Origin: Bacteroidales bacterium
GTDB taxonomy: Bacteria > Bacteroidota > Bacteroidia > Bacteroidales > Muribaculaceae
DNA: 18,006 nucleotides
Direction of reading: 5' to 3'
NCBI GenBank assembly: GCA_004552725.1
Contig: SFNM01000034.1
Location: forward strand, 1-18,006
Positions 7,389 through 15,369 of this stretch are shown here, piece by piece. A program made the position numbers and the translations under genes. How positions within the stretch are numbered: the first letter of the stretch is position 1; each line of letters begins with the position of its first letter. The notes below the pieces were generated by a model that ran no database searches, was not told the origin of the DNA, and worked only from the letters and a program-made list of their open reading frames with translations.

Positions 7389-8716
7389 TGGCAAATCAAC
7401 CCCATATCCGCGTAGGCATTCTGAGCGCTCCTCACATCGAAATCGAGCTTTTGGAAGCCTACACGATGGGCGCCACTGAAGTGCGCGGCCCGCAATCTTT
7501 CGACATCACTCCCGCTGGCAAAATCGCTTGGAACGGTCAAGAATATGACACCATAGCCTTCGACCCGGTAGACCCCGCCACCGCCATCTTCGAGATTCGC
7601 GACGTGATAATCGGCGTGAACTTCCACTGGGAACGTCGTGAAAATCAACGCTTTTCGGGCGCGTGCCGCCTGATTGTAGAAGGCGACAAACTCACAATTA
7701 TCAACCAACTGCCCGTCGAAGACTATCTGCTGAGCGTTATCTCCTCGGAAATGAGCGCACACGCTTCATTAGAGCTGCTCAAGGCTCACGCAGTCATCTC
7801 CCGCTCTTGGCTGTTGGCTCAAATCGATAAAACAAAGAAAATACAATCGTCGGGCGAAGCCTACTCGGCCATGACCATCACCGACGACGAAATCATCCGC
7901 TGGTGGGACCGCGAAGACCACCTCAACTTCGACGTCTGCGCCGACGACCACTGCCAACGCTACCAAGGTGTCACCCGCCAGTCCACCGCCAAAGTGGCCG
8001 AAGCAATCAAGGCCACCTTCGGCCAAGTGCTCACCTCCGAAGGCGAGCTCTGCGACGCTCGCTTCAGCAAATGCTGCGGCGGCGTGTTCGAGGAATTCGA
8101 CTACTGCTGGGAACCCAAGAAGTTCAGCTACTTGGTGGCTCGCCGCGACAACGTCGACCCCAAGGACTTCCCCGACCTGCGCCTCGAAGCGGAGGCCGTG
8201 CGCTGGATTGAATCGCGCCCGGATGCGTTCTGCAACACCGCCGACGCCGAAATCCTCAGCCAAGTGCTCAACAATTACGACCAAGAAACCACCGACTTCT
8301 ATCGCTGGAAAGTGACCTACACCCGCGAAGAGCTCGCTGCCTTGGTGAAGCAGCGTTCTGGCATCGACTACGGCGACATCATCGACTTGCAACCGCTTTC
8401 GCGCGGCACCTCCGGCCGCATTTGGCGCTTGCGCATCGTGGGCACCAAGCGCACCATGATTATCGGCAAGGAGTTGGAGATCCGTCGCACGCTCTCGCCC
8501 TCGCACCTGTATAGCTCGGCGTTCACCGTGGAGCGTCACGACATCGACCCCGCCACCGGCATCCCCGCATCCATCACCCTGCATGGGGCAGGGTGGGGCC
8601 ACGGCGTGGGCCTGTGCCAGATCGGCGCCGCCGTCATGGGTGCCCGCGGCTATAATTACCGTCAAATCCTCGAGCACTACTTCCCCGGTGCCGACCTCAC
8701 CAAACTCTACGACTAA
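7388..8716 (+). CDS. SpoIID/LytB-domain protein without signal peptide
   Basis: This is a 442-residue protein. The ATG at 7388 is chosen because it overlaps the preceding stop (TAATG) and the family-like sequence IRVGIL begins there; an in-frame ATG at 7319 would lie deep inside the DUF4922 gene. SpoIID hallmarks are clear: LPVEDYLLSVISSEMSAHA (109-127), with Glu121 at the position of the lytic-transglycosylase acid, KAHAVISRSW (132-141), and the C-terminal GWGHGVGLCQIGAAVMGARG. His177, Cys183, His187 and Cys188 cluster in the way a metal site might; a zinc site has been reported in clostridial SpoIID. SpoIID enzymes cut peptide-free glycan strands, which an amidase generates. Here the N-terminus is MANQPHIRVGILSAPHIEIE with no hydrophobic export segment, so the protein seems cytoplasmic unless secreted in an unusual way. 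That is odd for a peptidoglycan enzyme. Confidence 0.87.
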   Translation: MANQPHIRVGILSAPHIEIELLEAYTMGATEVRGPQSFDITPAGKIAWNGQEYDTIAFDPVDPATAIFEIRDVIIGVNFHWERRENQRFSGACRLIVEGDKLTIINQLPVEDYLLSVISSEMSAHASLELLKAHAVISRSWLLAQIDKTKKIQSSGEAYSAMTITDDEIIRWWDREDHLNFDVCADDHCQRYQGVTRQSTAKVAEAIKATFGQVLTSEGELCDARFSKCCGGVFEEFDYCWEPKKFSYLVARRDNVDPKDFPDLRLEAEAVRWIESRPDAFCNTADAEILSQVLNNYDQETTDFYRWKVTYTREELAALVKQRSGIDYGDIIDLQPLSRGTSGRIWRLRIVGTKRTMIIGKELEIRRTLSPSHLYSSAFTVERHDIDPATGIPASITLHGAGWGHGVGLCQIGAAVMGARGYNYRQILEHYFPGADLTKLYD

Positions 8717-8740
8717 CACCTAAAACTCAATACACTTACT

Positions 8741-10102
8741 ATGGCTGCAACTTATCGTAACCCGTGGGCTTGGATACCAAGTCTGTATTTTGCCCAAGGT
8801 ATACCATTCATATTTATTAATATGGTGACAATGGTGCTGTTCACCCAGCTCGGTATGTCGGAAAGCGATGCCACTCTCTACACCGGTTGGCTCTATCTTC
8901 CCTGGGTAATCAAACCCTTCTGGGGTCCCATTGTTGACATTATTCGCACTAAACGTTGGTGGACCGTGACAATGCAAATCTGCATTGCCGTGGGTCTTGC
9001 TGCTGTGGCATTCACTTTGCCGCTGCCCGATGCCGCCGAAATTGAAGCCGGTGTGCCTGTGAATACCTTCGCCGTGTGCTTGTTCTTCTATTTCATTACA
9101 GCATTCTGCTCCGCCACTCATGATATTGCTTCCGATGGCTTCTATATGCTCGCACTTGACACCAGCCAGCAAAGTATGTTCGTGGGCATTCGTTCCACAT
9201 TCTACCGTTGTGCCAACGTCTTCGGCCAAGGTGGTTTGGTGATGATAGCCGGCTATCTGGAAAGCGACTGGTGCGGTGGCGACGTGGCTTTGGCATGGAA
9301 ATGGACCATCATCGGCACCGCTGCCTTCTTCGGCATCGTGTCGCTGTGGCACTGGACCATTCTTCCTGCTCCCGCTGCCGACCGTGCTGTAGGCGGTTCA
9401 GCCTCCGAAAAGAAAGGAGTGAAGGACATTCTTAATGAATTCCTCGGTTCGTTCATCACTTTCTTCAAGAAAAAGCATGTGGTGCTCGCAATCCTATTTA
9501 TGTTGCTCTATCGTTTGCCCGAAGCACAGGTGGTGAAACTTTGCCAACCTTTCTTGCTCGCTTCGCGCGATGCCGGCGGTTTGGGAATGACCCAAACAGA
9601 AGTGGGCTTTGCATACGGAACTCTCGCTATCATTGGTTTGACTATCGGCGGTATTATCGGCGGTATCTGCGCCTCCAACGGTGGTCTCCGTCGCTGGATT
9701 TGGCCGATGGCTTTGGCTACATCGCTCAACTGCGTGGCTTACATAATTTTGTCGAACGTTACCCCCGATTATGCTACTGTTTCCGGTAAAATCATAGTGT
9801 TCTGCTGTATTGTGCTTGAGCAATTCGCATACGGCTTCGGCTTCACAGCATTTATGCTCTTTATGATGTATTTCGCCGACGGTCCTTACAAGACTTCGCA
9901 CTATGCTATCTGTACCGCATTTATGGCTCTTGGCATGATGCTCCCGGGCATGGCAGCCGGTTGGATTAAGGAAGTGATGCTCGGCAACTCATACGTGAAC
10001 TTCTTCTTCTGGGTTCTTGCTTGTAATGCCGCTACTTGGACCGTTACCGCTTTGGTGCGCAAGCATATCGACCCGAAATATGGTGCTAAAGACAAAAAAT
10101 AA
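8741..10102 (+). CDS. ampG: AmpG-like MFS muropeptide permease
   Basis: The 453-residue protein is mostly hydrophobic, with about 12 predicted membrane helices. AmpG-like landmarks are SLYFAQGIPF (14-23) in helix 1, LPWVIKPFWGPIVD (53-66) between helices 2 and 3, and the basic loop RTKRWW. A long hydrophilic loop rich in Ser, Glu and Lys (about 210-240) separates the two halves, as in many MFS carriers. AmpG permeases import GlcNAc-anhydroMurNAc and its peptides from periplasm to cytoplasm by proton symport. The operon context (NamZ 4 nt downstream, amidase and SpoIID upstream, kinase and MurQ further on) supports muropeptides or their sugars as cargo. It starts 24 nt after the SpoIID gene. 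MFS identity is firm; AmpG rather than another sugar carrier is likely but not proven. Confidence 0.82.
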   Translation: MAATYRNPWAWIPSLYFAQGIPFIFINMVTMVLFTQLGMSESDATLYTGWLYLPWVIKPFWGPIVDIIRTKRWWTVTMQICIAVGLAAVAFTLPLPDAAEIEAGVPVNTFAVCLFFYFITAFCSATHDIASDGFYMLALDTSQQSMFVGIRSTFYRCANVFGQGGLVMIAGYLESDWCGGDVALAWKWTIIGTAAFFGIVSLWHWTILPAPAADRAVGGSASEKKGVKDILNEFLGSFITFFKKKHVVLAILFMLLYRLPEAQVVKLCQPFLLASRDAGGLGMTQTEVGFAYGTLAIIGLTIGGIIGGICASNGGLRRWIWPMALATSLNCVAYIILSNVTPDYATVSGKIIVFCCIVLEQFAYGFGFTAFMLFMMYFADGPYKTSHYAICTAFMALGMMLPGMAAGWIKEVMLGNSYVNFFFWVLACNAATWTVTALVRKHIDPKYGAKDKK

Positions 10103-10106
10103 CGTT

Positions 10107-11339
10107 ATGAAAAAGTTTCTCATCGCTATATTTGCCGGCCTGCTGGCCGTGGGCGCTGCGGCTCAAACCGTGAAACCGGGTATCGAGGTGTTGCGCGACC
10201 AAAACTTCGCGCCGCTGCAAGGCAAGCGCGTGGGCTTGATCACCAACCCCACCGGCATTGACAACAACCTGCGCTCCACCATCGACATCCTGTACTCCGC
10301 TCCCGGTGTGGAGCTGGTGGGTCTGTATGCTCCCGAGCACGGTGTGCGCGGCGACGTGCATGCAGGCGACCACGTGGACAACTTCGTGGACCCGGCTACC
10401 GGTGTCACCGTTTATTCGTGCTACGGTGCCACCCGCAAGCCCACTCCCGAAATGCTTAAGGACGTGGACGTGCTCATCTACGACATCCAAGACATCGGCT
10501 GCCGCTCTTACACCTTCATCTCCACCATGGGCGTGGCGATGGAAGCGTGTGCCGAGCAGGGCAAACAGTTCATGGTGCTCGACCGTCCCAACCCCGTGGG
10601 CGGTAATAAAATCGAAGGCTGCTTGGCCGAAGATTCCTGCATCTCGTTCGTGAGCCAGTTCCCCATCCCTTACCTCTACGGTCTCACCCCAGGCGAGTTG
10701 GCTATGTACCTCAATGAAGAAGGCCTGCTGGCCAACGGTGTTCACGTCGACCTCACCGTCATTCCCATGGAGGGATGGACTCGCGACATGGACTTCCGCC
10801 AAACCGGTATGCCTTGGGTGCTTCCCTCGCCCCACATCCCCAACCCCGAAGCTGCCGTGCTCTATCCCGTCACCGGCATCTTGGGCGAGATTGAGTACAT
10901 GAACATCGGTGTGGGCTACACCGAGCCCTTCAAACTCTTCTGCGCCGAATGGTGCAATGCTGAAGAACTCGCCAAGGCTCTCAACGACCTCCACCTCCCC
11001 GGCATGCTCTTCCGCCCCATCCACATCAAGCCGTTCTACTCCTTCGGCAAGGGCGAAAACATCCAAGGTGTGGAAGTGTACATCACCGACCGCCACGCTG
11101 CCAACCTCTCGCTCACTCAGTTCTACGTGATGCAAGAGATTGCGCGCCTCTACCCCGACCACAAGGCAATGGAAACTTGCAATCCCAAACGTTTCAGTAT
11201 GTTCGACAAGGTCTGCGGCTCCTTTGAAATCCGCCGTCGCTTTTCGGTGAACCACTCCGTGGCCGACATCATCGACTACTGGAACAAGGACGTGGAAACC
11301 TTCCGCCAAGCATCGTCGAAATACTATCTATATAAATAA
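10107..11339 (+). CDS. namZ: NamZ, exo-beta-N-acetylmuramidase (DUF1343, GH171)
   Basis: The start is the ATG at 10107, 4 nt after the permease stop, because it opens a clean signal peptide (MKKFLIAIFAGLLAVGAAA, cut before Gln20); an in-frame start at 10017 lies inside the permease gene. The mature protein of about 390 residues is a full-length DUF1343 protein. Conserved blocks are RVGLITNPTG (41-50), LYAPEHGVRGDVHAG (73-87) with Glu77 a probable catalytic acid, YDIQDIGCRSYTF (125-137) and LDRPNP (158-163). Characterised members from Bacillus subtilis and Tannerella forsythia remove MurNAc from the non-reducing end of peptidoglycan fragments. Position next to a permease and upstream of a MurNAc kinase and etherase fits release of free MurNAc outside the inner membrane. 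Identity is secure; preference for chain length or peptide-free ends is not visible. Confidence 0.92.
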   Translation: MKKFLIAIFAGLLAVGAAAQTVKPGIEVLRDQNFAPLQGKRVGLITNPTGIDNNLRSTIDILYSAPGVELVGLYAPEHGVRGDVHAGDHVDNFVDPATGVTVYSCYGATRKPTPEMLKDVDVLIYDIQDIGCRSYTFISTMGVAMEACAEQGKQFMVLDRPNPVGGNKIEGCLAEDSCISFVSQFPIPYLYGLTPGELAMYLNEEGLLANGVHVDLTVIPMEGWTRDMDFRQTGMPWVLPSPHIPNPEAAVLYPVTGILGEIEYMNIGVGYTEPFKLFCAEWCNAEELAKALNDLHLPGMLFRPIHIKPFYSFGKGENIQGVEVYITDRHAANLSLTQFYVMQEIARLYPDHKAMETCNPKRFSMFDKVCGSFEIRRRFSVNHSVADIIDYWNKDVETFRQASSKYYLYK

Positions 11340-11368
11340 ACTCTCTACCCATCCTTAAGTCTTTGACA

Positions 11369-14203
11369 ATGAAATTCGATTCTTTGCAGCATCAAGCATT
11401 TTTGCGCGATATTTCTGTGTTTGTCGATGCCGACCGCATCTACACCGATGAACTGCGCACTTTGGCTTGGGGTACTGATGCCGGTTTTTACCGACTCATA
11501 CCTAAAATTGTGGTACGCGCTTCCGATGAAGCTGAAGTAGCACGTTTGCTGCGAGCGGCCTCGCGCCACGGCGTTGCCGTCACCTTCCGCGCTGCCGGCA
11601 CCAGCCTCTCAGGCCAGGCCATAACCGATTCGGTGCTCGTTGTTGCAGGAAAAGGATGGGAAAAATATGAAATTTCACAGGATCATTCAACCATCACTCT
11701 CGAACCCGGTATCATCGGTTCGAGAGTGAATGAGATCCTCGCTCCATACGGGCTGATGTTCGCCCCCGACCCCGCCTCGAAGAAGTCGGCGATGGTGGGC
11801 GGCATCATCATCAACAATGCCTCCGGCATGAACTGCGGCACCCACGCCAATAGCGACCGTATGCTTCATGCAGTGCGCATCGTCTTGGCCGACGGCACCG
11901 TGCTCGACACCGGCGACCCCGCCTCGCGACAAGCTTTCGCTGTCACTCACAAACCCTTGCTCGACGAAATCATCGCCATTCGCGATGAAATCCGTGGTGA
12001 CGAGGCGCTCGAAAAGCGCATCCGTCACAAATACTCCATCAAGAATGTCACCGGCCTCAATATCCTGCCGTTCGTGCTTTTCGACGACCCATTCGACATC
12101 ATTGCTCACTGTATGGTGGGGTCGGAAGGCACATTGGCATTCCTCTCTCGTGCTACTATGGCCACTTCGCACCTTTACCCAAGCAAGGCGTCGGCGATGC
12201 TCTACTTCAGCACCGTCACCGAGGCCTGTCGGTGCATCGTGGCGCTCAAAAAGAACTCACCGGCGGATTCGTGCGAACTGCTCGACAGCAAGTCGCTCGC
12301 AGCCGTGCACGACACCACCGGAGCAGACCTCACCGCCGTGCTGCTCGACACCAAGGCCGATACCCCCGAACTGCTGCAGCAAAACATCGAAGCCATCAAC
12401 GCTGTCATCAGCCAATTCACCCTGTTCAAACCGGCCCACTTCTCCTCCGACCCGGCCGAAACCGATGCTTGGTGGGGCTTGCGTTCAGGCGTATTCCCCA
12501 CTGTGGGCGGCACCCGCCGCAATGGTACCACCGCCCTTATCGAGGACATCGCTTTCCACATCGACGACCTGCCGCAGGCCACTGAAGACTTGTTGCAACT
12601 GCTCCACGACAGCGGTTACGGCGATGCTTGCATCTATGGCCATGCCTTCGAGGGCAACTATCATTTCATCATTGGTCAATCTTTTGAAACTCAGGCGGAT
12701 ATTGACAAATATCGCCACATGATGGAGATGGTGGAGACCCTGGTGGTGGAGAAATACGACGGCTCGCTCAAAGCAGAACACGGCACAGGCCGCAATATGG
12801 CTCCTTTCGTGGAAAAAGAGTGGGGCGCAAAGGCTTTCTCGTTGATGCGTCGCCTCAAAACGGCTTTCGACCCGGAGAATATCCTCAATCCCGGCGTGAT
12901 TTTCAACGACGACCCGGAATGTTTTATAAAGAATATGAAACCGCTACCACCGGTACACCCATTGGTGGATAAGTGTATTGAATGTGGCTTCTGCGAAGTT
13001 AACTGCGTGAGTTGCGGTTTCACCCTTTCCGCCCGTCAGCGCATAGTCATTGTGCGCGAGTTGGCTCGTCTCCGTGCACTTGGCACGCCGGAAGCCCTTG
13101 CTCGCGCTGCTCGTCTGGAACGCGATTTCGCTTACCTTGGCGAAGAGACATGCGCCGGCGACGGCTTGTGCAGCACCTCGTGCCCGATGAAAATCAATAC
13201 CGGCGAATTGGTGCACGTGCTGCGCGAACGACTCCACCCCAAAGGCTCGATGGGCTATCGCATCGGGCAGCTCTCCGCCGATCATATCGGTGGCATCGCC
13301 TCCGGTGTGCGCCTTGCCCTCGGAGCCGCAACTATGGTCCACAATGTAATCGGCTCGAAAGCGGTAAATTCGCTCGGCCGAGGCTTGCACAAAATCGGCC
13401 TACCCCTGTGGACAGCCGCTCTTCCCGCTCCATATTCCATCAGGCGCACGTTGAAAGAGTGTCAGCCCGATTCCGAACGTGTGGTAGTTTATTTCCCCTC
13501 GTGTTTGAACCGTACAATGGGTGTCACAGCCGAACCGGGCGAAAAAATCGCTCCATTGGTTGATACAATGCTCAACCTATGCAACAAAGCCGGTTATCGA
13601 GTGGTGTTCCCCGAAGGAATGGATAAACTTTGCTGCGGTATGATTTGGGAAAGCAAAGGTATGCCCGAAATCGCTGACCAAATGACTGCCAAACTCGAAC
13701 AAGCGCTTCTCGAAGCATCGCAAAACGGCAAATATCCGGTGCTCTGCGACCAAAGCCCGTGCTTACACCGTATGCGTGAACACATCAAATCGATGTATCT
13801 GTATGAGCCGGCCGAGTTTATCAGCAAGTTTTTGGCTCCGCATTTGACATTCACACCTACTTCCGAACCGGTGGCGGTGCATGTCACTTGCTCCACACGT
13901 CGCATGGGTTTGGCCAACGTTATCATCGACTTGGCCCGTCGCTGCTCCACTAACGTGGTGGTGCCGCCCGAAGTCGGTTGTTGTGGTTTCGCCGGCGACA
14001 AAGGTTTCACCGTGCCCGAACTCAACCGTTGGGCATTGCGCAAACTCCGCCCCATCATTGAGGCCAACCACGTTCAGTACGGATATTCCAACTCACGCAC
14101 TTGCGAAATAGGCCTTACACATAATAGCGGTATACCATATAAATCAATTGCTTACCTTGTGGACCAATGCACAGTCCGCAAAAACTTAACCTCTAATTCA
14201 TAG
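11369..14203 (+). CDS. FAD/4Fe-4S oxidoreductase, D-lactate dehydrogenase-like
   Basis: The protein has 944 residues counted from the ATG at 11369; an in-frame TTG two codons earlier is less likely. The N-terminal half is a PCMH-type FAD domain (AAGTSLSGQAITDSVLVV, then GGIIINNASGMNCGT) followed by a FAD-oxidase C-terminal domain to about 530. Two [4Fe-4S] motifs follow: Cys536, 539, 542 and 546 (CIECGFCEVNC), then Cys595, 601 and 605 (CAGDGLCSTSCP). The C-terminal third has two CCG-type cysteine-rich modules (PSCLNRTMG with LCCGM, and CSTRRMG with GCCGFAGDKG). This is the single-chain architecture of bacterial Dld-type D-lactate dehydrogenases and related glycolate or 2-hydroxyglutarate enzymes. 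Because MurQ, encoded in the same operon, releases D-lactate from MurNAc-6-P, D-lactate is the most economical substrate; electrons would go to quinone or another carrier. Substrate choice is inference. Confidence 0.88.
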   Translation: MKFDSLQHQAFLRDISVFVDADRIYTDELRTLAWGTDAGFYRLIPKIVVRASDEAEVARLLRAASRHGVAVTFRAAGTSLSGQAITDSVLVVAGKGWEKYEISQDHSTITLEPGIIGSRVNEILAPYGLMFAPDPASKKSAMVGGIIINNASGMNCGTHANSDRMLHAVRIVLADGTVLDTGDPASRQAFAVTHKPLLDEIIAIRDEIRGDEALEKRIRHKYSIKNVTGLNILPFVLFDDPFDIIAHCMVGSEGTLAFLSRATMATSHLYPSKASAMLYFSTVTEACRCIVALKKNSPADSCELLDSKSLAAVHDTTGADLTAVLLDTKADTPELLQQNIEAINAVISQFTLFKPAHFSSDPAETDAWWGLRSGVFPTVGGTRRNGTTALIEDIAFHIDDLPQATEDLLQLLHDSGYGDACIYGHAFEGNYHFIIGQSFETQADIDKYRHMMEMVETLVVEKYDGSLKAEHGTGRNMAPFVEKEWGAKAFSLMRRLKTAFDPENILNPGVIFNDDPECFIKNMKPLPPVHPLVDKCIECGFCEVNCVSCGFTLSARQRIVIVRELARLRALGTPEALARAARLERDFAYLGEETCAGDGLCSTSCPMKINTGELVHVLRERLHPKGSMGYRIGQLSADHIGGIASGVRLALGAATMVHNVIGSKAVNSLGRGLHKIGLPLWTAALPAPYSIRRTLKECQPDSERVVVYFPSCLNRTMGVTAEPGEKIAPLVDTMLNLCNKAGYRVVFPEGMDKLCCGMIWESKGMPEIADQMTAKLEQALLEASQNGKYPVLCDQSPCLHRMREHIKSMYLYEPAEFISKFLAPHLTFTPTSEPVAVHVTCSTRRMGLANVIIDLARRCSTNVVVPPEVGCCGFAGDKGFTVPELNRWALRKLRPIIEANHVQYGYSNSRTCEIGLTHNSGIPYKSIAYLVDQCTVRKNLTSNS

Positions 14204-14205
14204 AA

Positions 14206-15369
14206 ATGGCACAGCAAAAACGACTTCTCGCTCTCGATATTCTCCGCGGTATCACCATAGCAGGTATGATTATGGTGAACAACCCCGGTTCGTGGGGCCA
14301 TATCTATACCCCACTCGGCCATGCCGAATGGAATGGCTTCACTCCTACCGACTTGGTGTTCCCGTTCTTCATGTTCATTATGGGCGTCAGCACATACTTT
14401 TCCTTGCGGAAGTACAACTTCGAATTCTCCTGGGCGGCCGCTAAGAAAATAGCCATCCGCACGGTGGTTATCTTTGCCATCGGCATCGGCATCGCATGGT
14501 TCAGCCGCTTTATGTACGGTATTTTCGGCGGCAAACCGCTCATCGACTGCGTGTGGACCTTCGACCACATTCGCATCCTTGGTGTGATGCCGCGTTTGGC
14601 TCTCTGTTATGGTTTCGGTTCGCTCCTTGCCCTGTGGCTCGGCAAGCATCGCCTACCATGGCTCATCGCTGCCATTTTGGTGCTATATAGTATAGCGCTG
14701 ATTTTTGGTCACGGATACGAATTTTCCGAGAATAATATTATCTATATTATTGACAATAAAATTCTTGGGCCTGACCATTTATATGCCGACACTGTCGATG
14801 GCATCACCCTCAAACTCGACCCCGAAGGCCTGCTGTCGACACTTCCGGCCATTGCCCACATGCTCATCGGTTTCCTCTGCGGCTCGCTCATTCTCGGCAC
14901 AAAGGACAATCATGAACGAATCAACCGACTGTTTATCGTAGGTACTTGCCTCACCTTCGCAGGCCTGCTGCTCTCTTACGGCCTGCCTATCAACAAAAAA
15001 GTATGGTCGCCCACTTTCGTGCTCACCACCTGCGGCTTAGCCTCGTTGTTCCTTGGCTTGCTCATTTGGATTATCGACATTAAAGTCAAAAACCGCTGGT
15101 GTAAGTTCTTTGAAGTGTTCGGCATCAACCCCCTGTTCCTCTACTGCCTCGCGGGTGTGCTATCCATCACTTTGGGCGCTATCAAAATTCCATACGCCGC
15201 TGCCGAATCGGGCGTTATCAGCATTAAAGGATGGGCTTATCAATCGCTCATCCCCGTGGCAGGCGGCGACGAAACTCTCGCCTCACTTCTTTTCGCACTT
15301 TCATTCGTGGTCCTCAACTGGCTTGTGGGCTTAATCCTTTACCGAAACAAAATATACATTAAGATATGA
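14206..15369 (+). CDS. DUF5009/NagX-family membrane protein (MurT-like transporter or acyltransferase)
   Basis: This 387-residue protein has about 10-11 hydrophobic segments. It belongs to the COG4299/DUF5009 group related to heparan-alpha-glucosaminide N-acetyltransferase. The opening LLALDILRGITIAGMIMVNN and the stretch GHAEWNGFTPTDLVFPFFMF are the family signature. His39 aligns by motif with the catalytic His of the human lysosomal enzyme, and Asp49 is also kept. Members occur in GlcNAc loci (NagX). From memory, the murT gene of the Tannerella forsythia murTKQ cluster, a MurNAc uptake protein, is of this type, and gene order here (this gene, kinase, murQ) matches murT-K-Q. So import of MurNAc is the favoured role, with transmembrane acetylation as the alternative. 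It starts 2 nt after the dehydrogenase and overlaps the kinase start by 4 nt (ATGA). Confidence 0.83.
   Translation: MAQQKRLLALDILRGITIAGMIMVNNPGSWGHIYTPLGHAEWNGFTPTDLVFPFFMFIMGVSTYFSLRKYNFEFSWAAAKKIAIRTVVIFAIGIGIAWFSRFMYGIFGGKPLIDCVWTFDHIRILGVMPRLALCYGFGSLLALWLGKHRLPWLIAAILVLYSIALIFGHGYEFSENNIIYIIDNKILGPDHLYADTVDGITLKLDPEGLLSTLPAIAHMLIGFLCGSLILGTKDNHERINRLFIVGTCLTFAGLLLSYGLPINKKVWSPTFVLTTCGLASLFLGLLIWIIDIKVKNRWCKFFEVFGINPLFLYCLAGVLSITLGAIKIPYAAAESGVISIKGWAYQSLIPVAGGDETLASLLFALSFVVLNWLVGLILYRNKIYIKI

Noticed and set aside
10017..10106. Upstream in-frame start for namZ
   Set aside because: It lies inside the permease gene and would bury the signal peptide that begins at 10107.
10086..11309. 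407-residue open frame on the minus strand opposite namZ
   Set aside because: It is His/Val/Gly/Glu-rich with no domain pattern, and arises from codon bias of the highly conserved namZ gene on the other strand. The frames at 6384-7394, 7769-8719 and 3406-4191 on the minus strand are rejected for the same reason.
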